Origin: Bog-473 sp963737745
GTDB lineage: Bacteria > Actinomycetota > Acidimicrobiia > Acidimicrobiales > RAAP-2
Length of the DNA: 64,000 bases
NCBI GenBank assembly: GCA_963737745.1
Contig: CAVTTR010000002.1
Location: forward strand, 62,001 to 126,000
Reading direction: 5' to 3'
Under the pieces are notes generated by a model. That model made no database searches and was not told the origin of the DNA. It worked only from the letters and a program-made list of their open reading frames with translations. Within the stretch, counting starts at the first letter, position 1, and every line of letters starts with the position of its first letter. Position numbers and translations under genes: made by a program. Shown one piece after another: positions 36,030-45,680 of the stretch.

Positions 36030-36315
36030 AACGCGACTGTATGACGAGGGGGCTCATCGTCACCGATGGAGTGGATGCGGAGGAACCATCCCTGTCACAT
36101 ATTCGTGCCAATGAGCCACACCCGAGTCCGGGCTCGTTAAGGGAACCCGACCAAGGGGCCTTCTCGGTTGAAGGGGTCAGCGGCACTTTACTCCGGTTTG
36201 ACCTCTCCCAGCGGACCCTCGGTCGGAGTGGACCTCCTCCGAAGGGTTGACAGGTCGGATCGAGGTAGCTAGGAATGCCTTGTTGTACGACCCGAATGTG
36301 CACGAGGAGGCGCAG

Positions 36316-36894
36316 ATGGCACGACTGAAAGCGGTCGAATTCCCCGGCGTGGACATTGACTCCCTCGATCAGGGAGCACGCGTGAACATGGGTGTCGCCG
36401 GCATCCTGGCGCAGCGTCCCGAGATCGCATCTGCTCTCGGTGTGTTCTCCGACGCGGTCATTCATGCCGGGACGCTGCCACGTCGCTTGACCGAGTTGAT
36501 CCGCCTACGAATCGCATTTCATAACCAGTGCCGAAGTTGCATGTCGATCCGCTATCGGGAGGCGATAGACGACGGGGTCACCGAGGAGCTGGTCTGCTCC
36601 CTCGAGAAACCGGACGAGGCTCCGGATCTCACCGCAGCCGAGCGGGCAGCGCTTCGATTCGCCGACTTGTTCGCCACCAACCATCTGGCCATAGATGATG
36701 CCGTCTACGACGATCTTCGCCAGTACTACAGCGAGGGCGAGCTTGTCGAGATCGGATTGAACTGCGCTCTCGACGTCGGTATCGGCAGACTGGCCGCAAC
36801 CTGGCATGTCACCGACGATCTCTCCGAAGAGTTCAAGCGCGACGGCGTCGTTCTCGCTCCGTGGGATCTGGCGGATTCCCTCGTCGTTTCGTGA
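36316..36894 (+). CDS. Carboxymuconolactone decarboxylase/AhpD-like protein
   Basis: 192 residues, all-helical CMD fold. The redox-type motif HNQCRSCMSIRY contains CxxC in the position used by AhpD-like peroxidase/thiol proteins. ATG 36316 has GAGGAGG 6-8 bases upstream; a longer frame starts at TTG 36247. It could be a thiol peroxidase partner or a lactone decarboxylase; the CxxC favours the former. Confidence 0.8.
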   Translation: MARLKAVEFPGVDIDSLDQGARVNMGVAGILAQRPEIASALGVFSDAVIHAGTLPRRLTELIRLRIAFHNQCRSCMSIRYREAIDDGVTEELVCSLEKPDEAPDLTAAERAALRFADLFATNHLAIDDAVYDDLRQYYSEGELVEIGLNCALDVGIGRLAATWHVTDDLSEEFKRDGVVLAPWDLADSLVVS

Positions 36895-36979
36895 CACGGG
36901 GTCCATCGGCTGGGCGGTGAGAAGTATCGATTCTGCACCAGTTCGACATCAAATCGAACGCGACTTCCCGGCGCCCCGT

Positions 36980-37954
36980 CTAGTCCCCGAACGCAGGAAG
37001 GACCTCGTGTTCAAAGAGGTGCAGGCTCTCCCACGCCAAGTCGGGTGGCATCCCACCACACAGTGGATGGAGGTTGACGAACGGTGACGGGACACTCCGA
37101 AGCTCGCTGACGAATTCCTCGGGGGTGACGACGCGATAGCGGCCGCTCGCCCGAAGCTCTTCGGTGCTCTGGACGATGCGGTAAGGGCTGGCCACGTTGT
37201 CCTCGGCCTGCCATGCGCCATAGGCGTTCATCTCGTGGAGAAAAAATGGCGCCATTTTGTCCCACCCTCGTTCGGGGTCTGTGGCGAAGGCAATATTCAC
37301 GGTGTCGAACCCGGGGAACGGCCCAGGATCTGGCTTGCCTAGGCGAACCATTTCGTCTCGATACCAGACCCAGGCGGCGGGAATGCTGGGGACGAAGCCG
37401 TCGCCGATACGGGCCGCTCGGCGGGCGGCCGGCTCGCTCCCGCCTCCCATGACGATTCTTGGTCCACCGGGCTGGCACGGTGGCGGCGTCACCTGCACCG
37501 TTCGGCCCCGATAGCTGAAGGGCTGGCCGGTGAAGGCCGCACGAAGAGTCTCGACGGTTTCGGTAATTCGTTTCGGCCGCTCGTTCATGGGAACGTCAAA
37601 CATGGCGAACTCCTCATGAACATAGCCCCCAGCCAAGATGAGATCGACGCGTCCCTGGCTGAGGTTGTCGACCACTGCGATGTCCTCGGCGAGTCGCAGG
37701 GGATCATGGAAAGGAGCGAGAAGCGCGCCAATGCCTAGCCGGGCCGACGTCGATCGCTGAGCCATAGCCGCCAACATGGGGAGGGCGCTCGGAAGGTACC
37801 CATCGGCTGACCCGTGGTGTTCCGAGACCCCGATGCTGACACAGCCCAAGGCATCAGCCCACTCGACCATGTCGAGGGCGGCGGCATAACGCTCCGCCAT
37901 GGTGGTGCCCGCGATCGGCGGGTTACGGAAATCGAAACGCAATGAAAACAGCAC
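36980..37954 (-). CDS. LLM class flavin-dependent oxidoreductase
   Basis: 324 residues of the luciferase-like superfamily: FSLRFDFRNPP, GVSEHHGSADGYLPSALPML (EHH/GY motif), LAEDIAVVDNLSQGRVDLILAGGY, and GGGSEPAARRAARIGDGF. F420 or FMN dependent. GTG 37954 has GAGGGAG just upstream. It lies 18 bases downstream of the phosphotransferase stop in the same direction, so the two are likely one operon. Confidence 0.85.
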   Translation of the reverse strand: MLFSLRFDFRNPPIAGTTMAERYAAALDMVEWADALGCVSIGVSEHHGSADGYLPSALPMLAAMAQRSTSARLGIGALLAPFHDPLRLAEDIAVVDNLSQGRVDLILAGGYVHEEFAMFDVPMNERPKRITETVETLRAAFTGQPFSYRGRTVQVTPPPCQPGGPRIVMGGGSEPAARRAARIGDGFVPSIPAAWVWYRDEMVRLGKPDPGPFPGFDTVNIAFATDPERGWDKMAPFFLHEMNAYGAWQAEDNVASPYRIVQSTEELRASGRYRVVTPEEFVSELRSVPSPFVNLHPLCGGMPPDLAWESLHLFEHEVLPAFGD

Positions 37955-37972
37955 GCAACTCCCTCTGGTTGA

Positions 37973-39010
37973 TCAGATGACGCCAAGAAGACGATATGTC
38001 TGGTGATCCGTGAGTGCTGCTCCCAGACGCGGCATGTGCTGGAGGACCTCGTCGCGTCCGCGGATCATCGTGATTACCCACATCAGATATCCATAGCCGA
38101 AGCTCTTTCGGTACAGGTCCCATGCTTCATCGAATGACGGTGCCGGCGCCCCGTTGGCGGCCAGCTCGGTCAGGTAAAATCGGATGAGTTCTTCTTCGTG
38201 GGCTCGACGATCCTCAATGGTCAACACGGAGCCGAGGTGATAGGCAACGTCTTGGGCCCAGTGTCCCGTCTGTGCGTTCTCCCAGTCGAAAAAGCTGCCA
38301 CGCCCTTCCGGATCGAGGTAGACGTTGCCTGTATGCACGTCGCCATGGAGGACGCACGTCACACCGAGTTCCTGCTGCAGGCGAAGTGCGGCGGCGAGGT
38401 TTTCCCCCGAGCAAATCTCAGGCGCAAAGCCATCGGCCCGGCCATCGTCGAGCATCTTCTGTAGGTCCGCGACGCTTTGAATGGTGGCGAATCGTTCGAG
38501 CCCGTGACTGAGCCAAGGTATGTCGGCCACGAGTTCGAGGCCCCACGTCGTGGCATGGAGGCGGGCTAGCTGTGACAAGGTCTCACGCACGAGCTCCTGG
38601 TGGAACGGGAAATGCGGGTTCATGAACTTGCCGCCCAAGGCGACGATATCGTCCATCACGATGATCGTATCCATCCCGTCAACCGCGGTGTAGTGCACGC
38701 GCGGAAGTCGAAGGTCGAGGCGAGGTGCGAGGTCTACGTAGAACATCGCTTCGTTGGCGCTGCCGCCGCCCGAGCCGTCCAGCCTCGCCTTGGCGCAGTA
38801 GTGATTCACGCGACGTCCGGCGGGACCATCGACCGTCACGGCGAACAGCAGCTTCTCGAGCCGCGTCTTCGAGGTGCCGGTGGTCTCGACGTCGACGATC
38901 GTGTCGTCGTCGTCTATGTCATCGAGTGCAGCATGAAGCCACGCGGGATCGAGGACTTCCTCATGCGTGAGCGGGATGGCTACTGTCGGCAGTTGCTCCA
39001 TTTTGGACAC
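37973..39010 (-). CDS. Phosphotransferase family protein (APH/ecdysteroid-kinase-like)
   Basis: 345 residues with a protein-kinase-like fold. IIVMDDIVALGGKF is the hinge region, HGDVHTGNVY the catalytic loop (Asp, Asn), and FFDWENA the metal-binding D. Actinobacterial members of this type often lie in lipid- and steroid-degradation clusters, where the substrate is unknown. The start is GTG 39010 or ATG 39001. It is divergent from the amidase and followed by an LLM oxidoreductase. Confidence 0.85.
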   Translation of the reverse strand: MSKMEQLPTVAIPLTHEEVLDPAWLHAALDDIDDDDTIVDVETTGTSKTRLEKLLFAVTVDGPAGRRVNHYCAKARLDGSGGGSANEAMFYVDLAPRLDLRLPRVHYTAVDGMDTIIVMDDIVALGGKFMNPHFPFHQELVRETLSQLARLHATTWGLELVADIPWLSHGLERFATIQSVADLQKMLDDGRADGFAPEICSGENLAAALRLQQELGVTCVLHGDVHTGNVYLDPEGRGSFFDWENAQTGHWAQDVAYHLGSVLTIEDRRAHEEELIRFYLTELAANGAPAPSFDEAWDLYRKSFGYGYLMWVITMIRGRDEVLQHMPRLGAALTDHQTYRLLGVI

Positions 39011-39462
39011 GTTCTTTCGTCTCTTACTGCTTGATTAGACCTCTAGTGGATTGGACCAGTATTGGCGATGACGACATGCTAATGGACAGTTATTCCGGTA
39101 ACCAAAGAACAATTTCCCGAACCAGTTGGCGATATTGTTTCTCGGGCCGTTTCTCCGAGTTTTTGGACCTCGGCGGGTTTGGCCCCTTTGCGGCAGTGCT
39201 CTTGGAACTCTTCGAGAAACTGGCGCACTGCGACATCGCTCGTTCGATAGATATCGCGCCGGCGCTCTTTTACTCGATCGGCAATGGCCACTTCAGCCCC
39301 GGGGTCGCCTCGTACCTTCCGGCAAGCCGGCAGGCGGCGCTTTAGTCTCGTCGAAGTCATGATTTTTCGACGCGATGCTGGACTGCTACTCGAACACCAA
39401 CGCAATGGCATTAGCTCGAAGGGCAAGATCCAAGATCACGATCGAGGCGAGAGGAGAGAGCA
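39011..39462. promoter_or_regulatory. Divergent intergenic region, phosphotransferase/amidase
   Basis: About 450 bases. A 115-codon minus-strand frame (39079-39426) has a charged, helical-looking middle but no recognisable family; I do not call it a gene. Promoters for both flanking genes should lie here. Confidence 0.35.
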
Positions 39463-40881
39463 TTGACTGTTTCAACCGGGTGGGATGCAGTAGGGCGAGC
39501 CGCAGAGGTGCGACAGGGTCAGATATCGGCGCAGGCTCTGGTTGCCGACACCCTTGATCGAATCGATTCGTTCGATGCGCGGTTGCGATCGTACGTAAGT
39601 GTGGATCGGAAGGGCGCGCTTGCGGCGGCAGAGGCCGCCGACGAACTACTTCGGCAAGTCGGCCCAGATGCGGTACCTCCATTCCACGGCATACCGCTGT
39701 CAATTAAGGACGAGATTGATGTTGCAGGCATGCCGACCACACACTCGTGCAAGGCCCTGGTGGACAACATGGCGACCACCGATGCGCCACTCGTCCGAAG
39801 GTTTCGAGAAGCGGGGTTCGTGATCGTCGGCAAGACCAATTTGCCAGAGTTCTGCTCAAGCATGACCACATCAGAGCTCAATGGTATTTGTCGCAATCCT
39901 TGGAACCTGGAGCTTACGTCTGGCGGATCCAGCGGAGGAGCTGCTGCTGCGCTTGCTGCCGGGCTCTGCACCGTGTCGCACGGAACCGATGGAGCTGGAT
40001 CGACACGGGTGCCAGCCTCGTTCTGCGGGCTTGTGGGACTGAAGCACTCACGACGACTCGTCGCCTTTGACCCCCAAGAAGATCATCCATTCTTTGGTAC
40101 GTCCGAGGCGGGCATACTGACACGGTCCGTGCGCGATGCTGCCGCAGTTTTGGACGTGATGGTGGGAAACGGATCCCCAGGCCTCGCATGGTCACCTCAG
40201 CCAACCGAGCCCTACGCGAATGCGGTTGACGCGCCGACTCCCCGGCTGCGAGTGGCGCTCAGTACCGATCCGCCCTTTGGCACCGTCGACGAGGTTTGTG
40301 CCACGGCGACCTTCGAGGTGGGAAGGATGTTGGAATCCCTCGGACACAAGGTTGAAGTAGCCACGCCGAACTGGGCAGCGATTTTGGTCGCCTCGGCCAT
40401 TCCGCTGACTGTTCCGGGCGCTGCGGCACTTCTGGCGCCAGAACAGTTCGATCTGGTCGAACCGAGGAATCGTCCCATGGTAGCGCGACTAGCAAACATG
40501 ACGGTTCTCGATCATTACCGAGCGGTCGAGATGGTACGAACCGCCACTGTTGAGTTTCTGACGTTTTGGGGGTCCTTCGATGTCCTTGTTACTCCAACGT
40601 GTGGAATCCTCCCTCCATCGGTGTCGTGGGCACCATGGGATCAAACTCCAGAAGAGCACTCGAGGGTCTTCTCGACTTTCCCTAACTTCGCGCAGCCGTT
40701 CAACATCTCAGGCCAGCCAGCCGTGAGTCTGCCGCTGGGCTGGAGTCCGGAGGGATTGCCAATCGGCGTGCAGTTGGCAGGTCGTCCGTTTGACGAAAGT
40801 TTGTTGCTGTCTCTTTCGGCCGAATTGGAGCTCGCTATGCCCTGGTCATCCCGAGTACCTGAGGCGTATTTGGGGGATTAG
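39463..40881 (+). CDS. Amidase (amidase signature family)
   Basis: 472 residues. The catalytic Lys is in SIKDEIDVAGMPTTHSC; the glycine/serine-rich signature is SGGSSGGAAAALAAGL; and the nucleophile region is HGTDGAGSTRVPASFCGLVGLK. The C-terminal FNISGQPAVSLPLG is conserved. It hydrolyses a C-N amide bond in an unknown substrate. The TTG start follows AGGAGAG at normal spacing. Downstream is the duplicated SDR region. Confidence 0.9.
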   Translation: MTVSTGWDAVGRAAEVRQGQISAQALVADTLDRIDSFDARLRSYVSVDRKGALAAAEAADELLRQVGPDAVPPFHGIPLSIKDEIDVAGMPTTHSCKALVDNMATTDAPLVRRFREAGFVIVGKTNLPEFCSSMTTSELNGICRNPWNLELTSGGSSGGAAAALAAGLCTVSHGTDGAGSTRVPASFCGLVGLKHSRRLVAFDPQEDHPFFGTSEAGILTRSVRDAAAVLDVMVGNGSPGLAWSPQPTEPYANAVDAPTPRLRVALSTDPPFGTVDEVCATATFEVGRMLESLGHKVEVATPNWAAILVASAIPLTVPGAAALLAPEQFDLVEPRNRPMVARLANMTVLDHYRAVEMVRTATVEFLTFWGSFDVLVTPTCGILPPSVSWAPWDQTPEEHSRVFSTFPNFAQPFNISGQPAVSLPLGWSPEGLPIGVQLAGRPFDESLLLSLSAELELAMPWSSRVPEAYLGD

Positions 40882-40982
40882 TCATGAGTTTGAAATCTCT
40901 CGGGTTTTTTCAGGTTCTCCTCGAGCGCATGTGCTCCGTGCCCGGTGAGGTTTCCTGCCGGCCGAACGACTCATGCTCAGTT

Positions 40983-41027
40983 CAGCATGTCTCGCCGCAG
41001 CCATCGAACGGCACGGATCCGCCTTGA
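40983..41027 (+). pseudogene. C-terminal stub of a deleted amidohydrolase
   Basis: In frame, the sequence reads QHVSPQPSNGTDPP and stop, almost the same as the end (PHVSPPPSNGTDPS, stop) of the amidohydrolase at 14779-15960. The rest of that gene is absent. It marks the left edge of repeat copy B. Confidence 0.75.
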
Positions 41028-42158
41028 TGTGGGGCGCCGACCGTTTCCGAATCGGTACCCGTAGGCGCCACTGCACGTTCGTGAGTGACTTTGGGGCAGA
41101 CCGAGCGAAAGGGTTGGTGACCACTCCGCCCCCGGCTGAGCAGTCTCACCTAGGGATCCGAGAGTGCCGCTTCATGAGCGCGTATTGGCTTCCCCGAGGG
41201 GGACGAGCGCCCCGCGTATATGGTGAGGGCCATCGACACCCTAGGAATGGGTGCCATCAAGGAGGGGTGCACAGATGGCTGGACGGATGGAAGGAAAGGT
41301 TGCGTTCGTGACCGGGGCTGCCCGCGGCCAAGGGCGGAGCCACGCGGTACGCCTGGCTGAGGAAGGCGCGGACATCATCGCGATCGACCTGTGCAAGCAG
41401 ATTGCCTCGAACCTCTACCCCCTGGCGACACCGGAGGATCTGGCCGAGACGGTCCGCTTGGTCGAGCAGCTGGACCGGCGCATTGTGTCACGCCAGGCCG
41501 ATGTCCGAGAGCGCGATGAGCTGCGCAATGCGGTAGAAGAGGGTGTCCGAGAGCTCGGGCATCTCGACACCGTGGTCGCCAACGCCGGCATCTGCCCGAT
41601 GGGCCGTACGGGCGACCCGATGGACTTCGTCGATTCAACCGATGTGGACCTCATCGGCGTCATGAACACGGTGGCGGTTTCGATCCCCCATTTGCAAGAC
41701 GGTGGGTCGGTGGTCATCACCGGCTCTACGGCTGGCCTGATGGACAACACCACGAGCAGCCTGGGCAATGGCGGCAATGGGTACGGCTGGTCAAAGAAGA
41801 CCCTCGTCAGTTACAGCGAGCAGATGGCCCTGGTATTGGCGCCGAAGATGATCCGGGTGAATGCCATCCACCCGACGAACTGCAATACGCACCTTCTGCA
41901 CAATGACGAGCTGTACCACGTGTTCCGACCGGACCTGGAAAATCCCACTCGGGAGGACGTCCTCCCCGCCTTCACAACTTTCCAAGCCATGCCCATCCCG
42001 TACGTGGAGCCGGTTGACATCTCCAATGCGGTTCTGTTCTTCGCCAGCGACGAGTCCCGTTACGTCACCGGCCAGCAGCTCCGGGTCGATGCCGGTTCGC
42101 TCTTGAAGTGGCCAGGTGGCCCGCGAGGCTGATCTAGGCACTACCGGGCTTCCGCCGA
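40985..42158. repeat. Direct repeat, copy B (amidohydrolase stub plus SDR)
   Basis: Partner of 15918-17028. Homology starts inside the amidohydrolase stub, continues through the upstream segment (with about 80 extra bases relative to copy A) and the SDR gene, and ends about 25 bases after its stop. Confidence 0.8.
41275..42132 (+). CDS. Mycofactocin-type SDR oxidoreductase, copy B
   Basis: 285 residues, nearly identical to copy A at 16146: TGAARGQGRSHA, the diagnostic insertion after IDLC, YGWSK, and the C-terminal GQQLRVDAGSLLKWPGGPRG. This copy keeps the normal stop. Amino-acid differences cluster at ELYHVFRPDLENPTREDVLPAFTTFQ; the rest differs by only a few residues. ATG 41275 follows AGGAGGGG. 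The family uses mycofactocin to re-oxidise a bound NADH. It lies between the amidase and the acyl-CoA dehydrogenase pair. Confidence 0.9.
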   Translation: MAGRMEGKVAFVTGAARGQGRSHAVRLAEEGADIIAIDLCKQIASNLYPLATPEDLAETVRLVEQLDRRIVSRQADVRERDELRNAVEEGVRELGHLDTVVANAGICPMGRTGDPMDFVDSTDVDLIGVMNTVAVSIPHLQDGGSVVITGSTAGLMDNTTSSLGNGGNGYGWSKKTLVSYSEQMALVLAPKMIRVNAIHPTNCNTHLLHNDELYHVFRPDLENPTREDVLPAFTTFQAMPIPYVEPVDISNAVLFFASDESRYVTGQQLRVDAGSLLKWPGGPRG

Positions 42159-42416
42159 CAAGGCTGCGCTATGGCCGGTTCTGTCCGGCGTACGGCGGGC
42201 TTAGTGGTCGCTTTGAGGACCGGTGGTGAAGGCAAGGGTGCCGCTGCTAGTTGACAAGTTTCACGCCCAGTCGACGTTCTCGATCGCTGACGCATCCCCA
42301 TCGGCTTCTTCGCGCGGCTGAGTACGCAGACTGCTGAGACCCGTCAGCCTCACAATTGACGAAAGGTCATTATTCCCGTATAAACCCGTCAGTAGTAGGG
42401 CACGAGGAAGGTAGCG

Positions 42417-43646
42417 ATGGACATTACTCACACGACGACGCCAAAGCTCGAGGAGCTGCGCAGCGAAGTACGGGCGTGGCTCGAGGATGAATTGCCACCG
42501 CAGTACGAGGGCTTTGATTGGGATTTTGTCGAAGACCCCGAACAATGGGCCTTCTATCGTGAGTTCTGGAAAAAGCAGGGAGCGAAGCGTTGGCTCGAGC
42601 CCACATGGCCGCTTGAATACGGCGGAGCTGCTATGTCGATCCGAGAGGCCCGCGTCATTGAAGAGGAGTTCAGGCGGCGCAGAGCCGGAGGTTTGGCCGG
42701 CATCGGCGGGAGCGTCGGTCCCTCCATCCTGCGGCTGGGTACCGACGAGCAGAAGGCGGCATTCCTACCTGGTATGGCAGCGGGCAAAATCCTGTGGGGC
42801 GAGGGCTACACGGAGCCGGATGCGGGCTCAGACCTCGCGTCGCTACGGACGCGCGCCGTTCAAGATGGGGACGACTGGGTGATTACGGGCCAGAAGACAT
42901 TCTGCACGGCGGGCCATCACTGCAACTGGATCATCATTGCCGCACGAACTGATCCCGAAGCGAGCAAGCGACACAACGGGATCAGTTATTTCCTCGCCCC
43001 GATGGATACGCCAGGGATAGAGCTTCGGCCCCTCTACAACATTGCGGACGGTCGGCAGAACCAGGTGTTCCTCGATGAGGTTCGCGTACCACAGAACCGT
43101 CTTTTGGGGGATCTGAACAGGGGCTGGCAGCAGATGTGGTTTGGCCAGGGGGGAAATCCCTTTGTGCCACGTGCTTCGCTCGACCCAGGTCCAGAAGAAG
43201 AGTACGACCCTGGACCGACGGGCCTCCCGTCGGCCGCCTCGATGGCAGATCCGTCGGCTCAGGCGTGGGTGCTCGATCAGTTGGTCCGCTACTGCGCGAC
43301 CACCACGCGGAACGGCACCCTCCTGAGCGAAGATCCCTTCGTACGAGGCAAGCTTGCCGATCTCGCCATCGGCGTGGAGATTGACAAGATGCTGGCCTAC
43401 GAGGGTTTCGCCTGCCAGTACGGCGGTCATCTGCACCAGGCGATTGTCAAGGAGTTCCAGTCCGAATTCGGCCAGGGGTGCATGGAGATTCTTGGACCGT
43501 TGGGGCAGACGCAGTCCGGCGAGTGGGCGCCGCTCGCTGGTGCGATCGATCGAATCTATCGCCGCTCCTTCGGAAACCACGCTGGCGGCACGTCGCAGGT
43601 CAAGCGCATGGTGGTGGCGACCCACGCTCTCGGCCTCCCGCGCTAG
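42417..43646 (+). CDS. Acyl-CoA dehydrogenase, first subunit of a likely heterotetramer
   Basis: 409 residues of the ACAD fold. GEGYTEPDAGSDLASLRTRA, ITGQKTFCTAGHHCN and a C-terminal GNHAGGTSQVKRM are visible. It corresponds to the second half of the fused protein at 1-1807. The position that carries the catalytic Glu in MCAD-type enzymes (YEGT) reads AGGT, so the base must lie elsewhere or in the partner. GAGGAAGG precedes the ATG. The next gene, 27 bases on, is another ACAD, as in FadE26-27 or FadE28-29 alpha2-beta2 pairs of mycobacteria. Confidence 0.9.
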   Translation: MDITHTTTPKLEELRSEVRAWLEDELPPQYEGFDWDFVEDPEQWAFYREFWKKQGAKRWLEPTWPLEYGGAAMSIREARVIEEEFRRRRAGGLAGIGGSVGPSILRLGTDEQKAAFLPGMAAGKILWGEGYTEPDAGSDLASLRTRAVQDGDDWVITGQKTFCTAGHHCNWIIIAARTDPEASKRHNGISYFLAPMDTPGIELRPLYNIADGRQNQVFLDEVRVPQNRLLGDLNRGWQQMWFGQGGNPFVPRASLDPGPEEEYDPGPTGLPSAASMADPSAQAWVLDQLVRYCATTTRNGTLLSEDPFVRGKLADLAIGVEIDKMLAYEGFACQYGGHLHQAIVKEFQSEFGQGCMEILGPLGQTQSGEWAPLAGAIDRIYRRSFGNHAGGTSQVKRMVVATHALGLPR

Positions 43647-43673
43647 TCCACGTCATGAAGAAACGAGGAGATC

Positions 43674-44810
43674 GTGGCCATTGACCTGTCGTTGACCGAG
43701 GAGCAGTTCCACCTCCAGCGTTCGGCAAACGAGTTCTTCGCGCAGCACTGCTCACCGGCGACAGTGCGGGAAATAGAGGCGGGAGAGCTTGGATACTCAC
43801 CGCAGATGTGGCAGGACATGGCCGAACTCGGGTGGTTAGGAATTCCCTACCCCGAATCCTACGGAGGGTCGGGGGGAGGTTTCCTTGACCTTTATCCCCT
43901 CTACGAGGAAATGGGACGATTTCTCGTACCGAGTCCACACCTCGACACCGTGGTTGTAGTTGGAGAAACCGTGTCCGAGGTTGGAAGCCCTGAGCAGAAG
44001 CAGGAGTGGCTGCCGGCAATCGCGCAGGGTGATTGCGTCACCAGCCTCGCCTTACTCGAACCGGAAGGCTCATTCGGACCGAGTGGCATTACGTGTTCCG
44101 CCGTCCGACAGGGGAGTAACTACCGTCTGAGTGGAACCAAGCTGCTCGTGGGCTATGCGTCGTCGGCAGACAACTTCCTTTGGGTTGCGCGTACCGGCGG
44201 TATGAGGACCGCCGATGGCATCTCGTTGTTCCACGTCGATGCGCGCAGTGAGGGAGTGTCCTGGACGCCGATGCGCAATATTGCCGGCGCTCCTTTGTAC
44301 GCGGTGACCTTTGATGGGGTGCTGACGCCAGCCGACAACCTGCTGGGCGAGGTGGGGAATGGATGGGCGTCTCTTTCGACGTCGATGACTAAAGCCGCTG
44401 TTCTCCAAACCGCGATGATCGTCGGCGCCGCCAGCAGCGTCCTTGAGATGACCAACCGTTACGCCAAGGAGCGCGAACAGTTCGGCAACCCCATCGGAAG
44501 GTACCAAGCGGTGCAGTACCTGGTGACGGACATCCTCATCGATCTCCACCGGACTGACCTCCTGGCAAAGCAGGCGGCGTTTCGCATCGACTCGGGCCGG
44601 CCCTACGAGCGCGAAGCGGCCATGGCCATCTCATTCGGAAAGAAGGCCTCCGCTCACCTCCACCGTCAAGCCCACGAGGTACACGCCGGTGTGGGCTTCA
44701 TGCACGAGCATGATCTGACTCTTTTCTCGCGCCGGGCAAAGTTCTGGGAGAACAACCTCGGTGGTGCCGAATATCACCGGGAGCTTGTGGCGAAGGCAAT
44801 CGGGATTTGA
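43674..44810 (+). CDS. Acyl-CoA dehydrogenase, second subunit
   Basis: 378 residues: LSLTEEQFHLQRSANEFF at the N-terminus, YGGSGGGFLDLYPLYEEMGR, a KEREQFGNPIGRYQAVQY helix and the terminal VHAGVGFMHEHDLTLFSRRA. It corresponds to the first half of the fused protein at 1-1807. A GTG start follows GAGGAG. The gap to the upstream ACAD is 27 bases, so they are cotranscribed and probably assemble together. Confidence 0.9.
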   Translation: MAIDLSLTEEQFHLQRSANEFFAQHCSPATVREIEAGELGYSPQMWQDMAELGWLGIPYPESYGGSGGGFLDLYPLYEEMGRFLVPSPHLDTVVVVGETVSEVGSPEQKQEWLPAIAQGDCVTSLALLEPEGSFGPSGITCSAVRQGSNYRLSGTKLLVGYASSADNFLWVARTGGMRTADGISLFHVDARSEGVSWTPMRNIAGAPLYAVTFDGVLTPADNLLGEVGNGWASLSTSMTKAAVLQTAMIVGAASSVLEMTNRYAKEREQFGNPIGRYQAVQYLVTDILIDLHRTDLLAKQAAFRIDSGRPYEREAAMAISFGKKASAHLHRQAHEVHAGVGFMHEHDLTLFSRRAKFWENNLGGAEYHRELVAKAIGI

Positions 44811-44948
44811 GCTCGTCAATCGAGTAACTGCGGATTGCAAACAATGAGTGATTGACGACTTCCCAGCACTGCAGGCCTGACCCGCAGCTGAGCGCTACCC
44901 GGCGATGCGGGACAACCTTCCTTCACGCAGTTGGGCCAAAATGAGACG

Positions 44949-45500
44949 ATGGTGCCTTCCGTGGATCGGGTTGAATTCAGATGGCTGACGGATCCCCAGA
45001 CAGTCACCACGGCGACGCTTTCGCAGCTTGCCATATGCTGGCGAGAGGTTTCGAATGCGGGCGGGGCAGTCGGATTCCCTTTTCCGCCAGTCGAGCTCAA
45101 TGAGGTCTTGGCGAGAACGAAAGAACTGGTCTCCTCGCTTGACCCGATTCTCAAGCGTCTCCTCATTGCAACAATTGACGACAACATGGCTGGTTGGCTT
45201 GTCCTATCCGGCAACGGTCACCCACTTACTTCCCATTGGGCCCTTGTAGAACGGGTGCAGACAGACTTGGCCTTTCGCGGGGTCGGCGTAGGACGAGCAC
45301 TCATGGAGGAGGTGTCGAGGGCAGCCGCAGTGGATTTGGGACTGAAGAGCCTACACATCGAAGTGCGAGGTGGCGCGGGATTGGAGAGTTTTTACACATC
45401 CCTTGGATGGACGGAGGTTGGCCGTTGGCCAGGGTCACTGCGATTTGGAGAGGGTGATTATCGAGACAACGTGCTCATGGCATTGTCGCTGGTTACGTAG
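44949..45500 (+). CDS. GNAT family N-acetyltransferase
   Basis: About 183 residues. LAFRGVGVGRALMEEV is the acetyl-CoA pyrophosphate-binding loop (RxxGxG/A), followed by KSLHIEVRGGAGLESFYTSLGWTEVGRWPG, the family's C-terminal strand-helix end. The start is uncertain: ATG 44949 or TTG 44931, neither with a strong ribosome site. Substrate unknown. Confidence 0.85.
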   Translation: MVPSVDRVEFRWLTDPQTVTTATLSQLAICWREVSNAGGAVGFPFPPVELNEVLARTKELVSSLDPILKRLLIATIDDNMAGWLVLSGNGHPLTSHWALVERVQTDLAFRGVGVGRALMEEVSRAAAVDLGLKSLHIEVRGGAGLESFYTSLGWTEVGRWPGSLRFGEGDYRDNVLMALSLVT

Positions 45501-45680
45501 CCTCGGCGGCATGGTGTCAGAACGTGGGACGGGAGTTCGTCACCCATAAAATCAGCCATCGGGCCTGGTTAAGCTGCAACCCCGAGGACTTCCACCCTTC
45601 CTGATATGCGATGACTTGCTGACCAGTAAACGTCAAAGAAGACGGGATCTGAGCAGTGGACGGCCAGAAGGGAGTACGTG

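Noticed and set aside
39079..39426. 115-codon minus-strand frame upstream of the amidase
   Set aside because: Looks helical and charged in the middle (possible regulator fragment) but no HTH or family can be identified.
40882..40930. Intrinsic terminator after the amidase (GGGTTTTTTC)
   Set aside because: A T-run is present but no stem precedes it.
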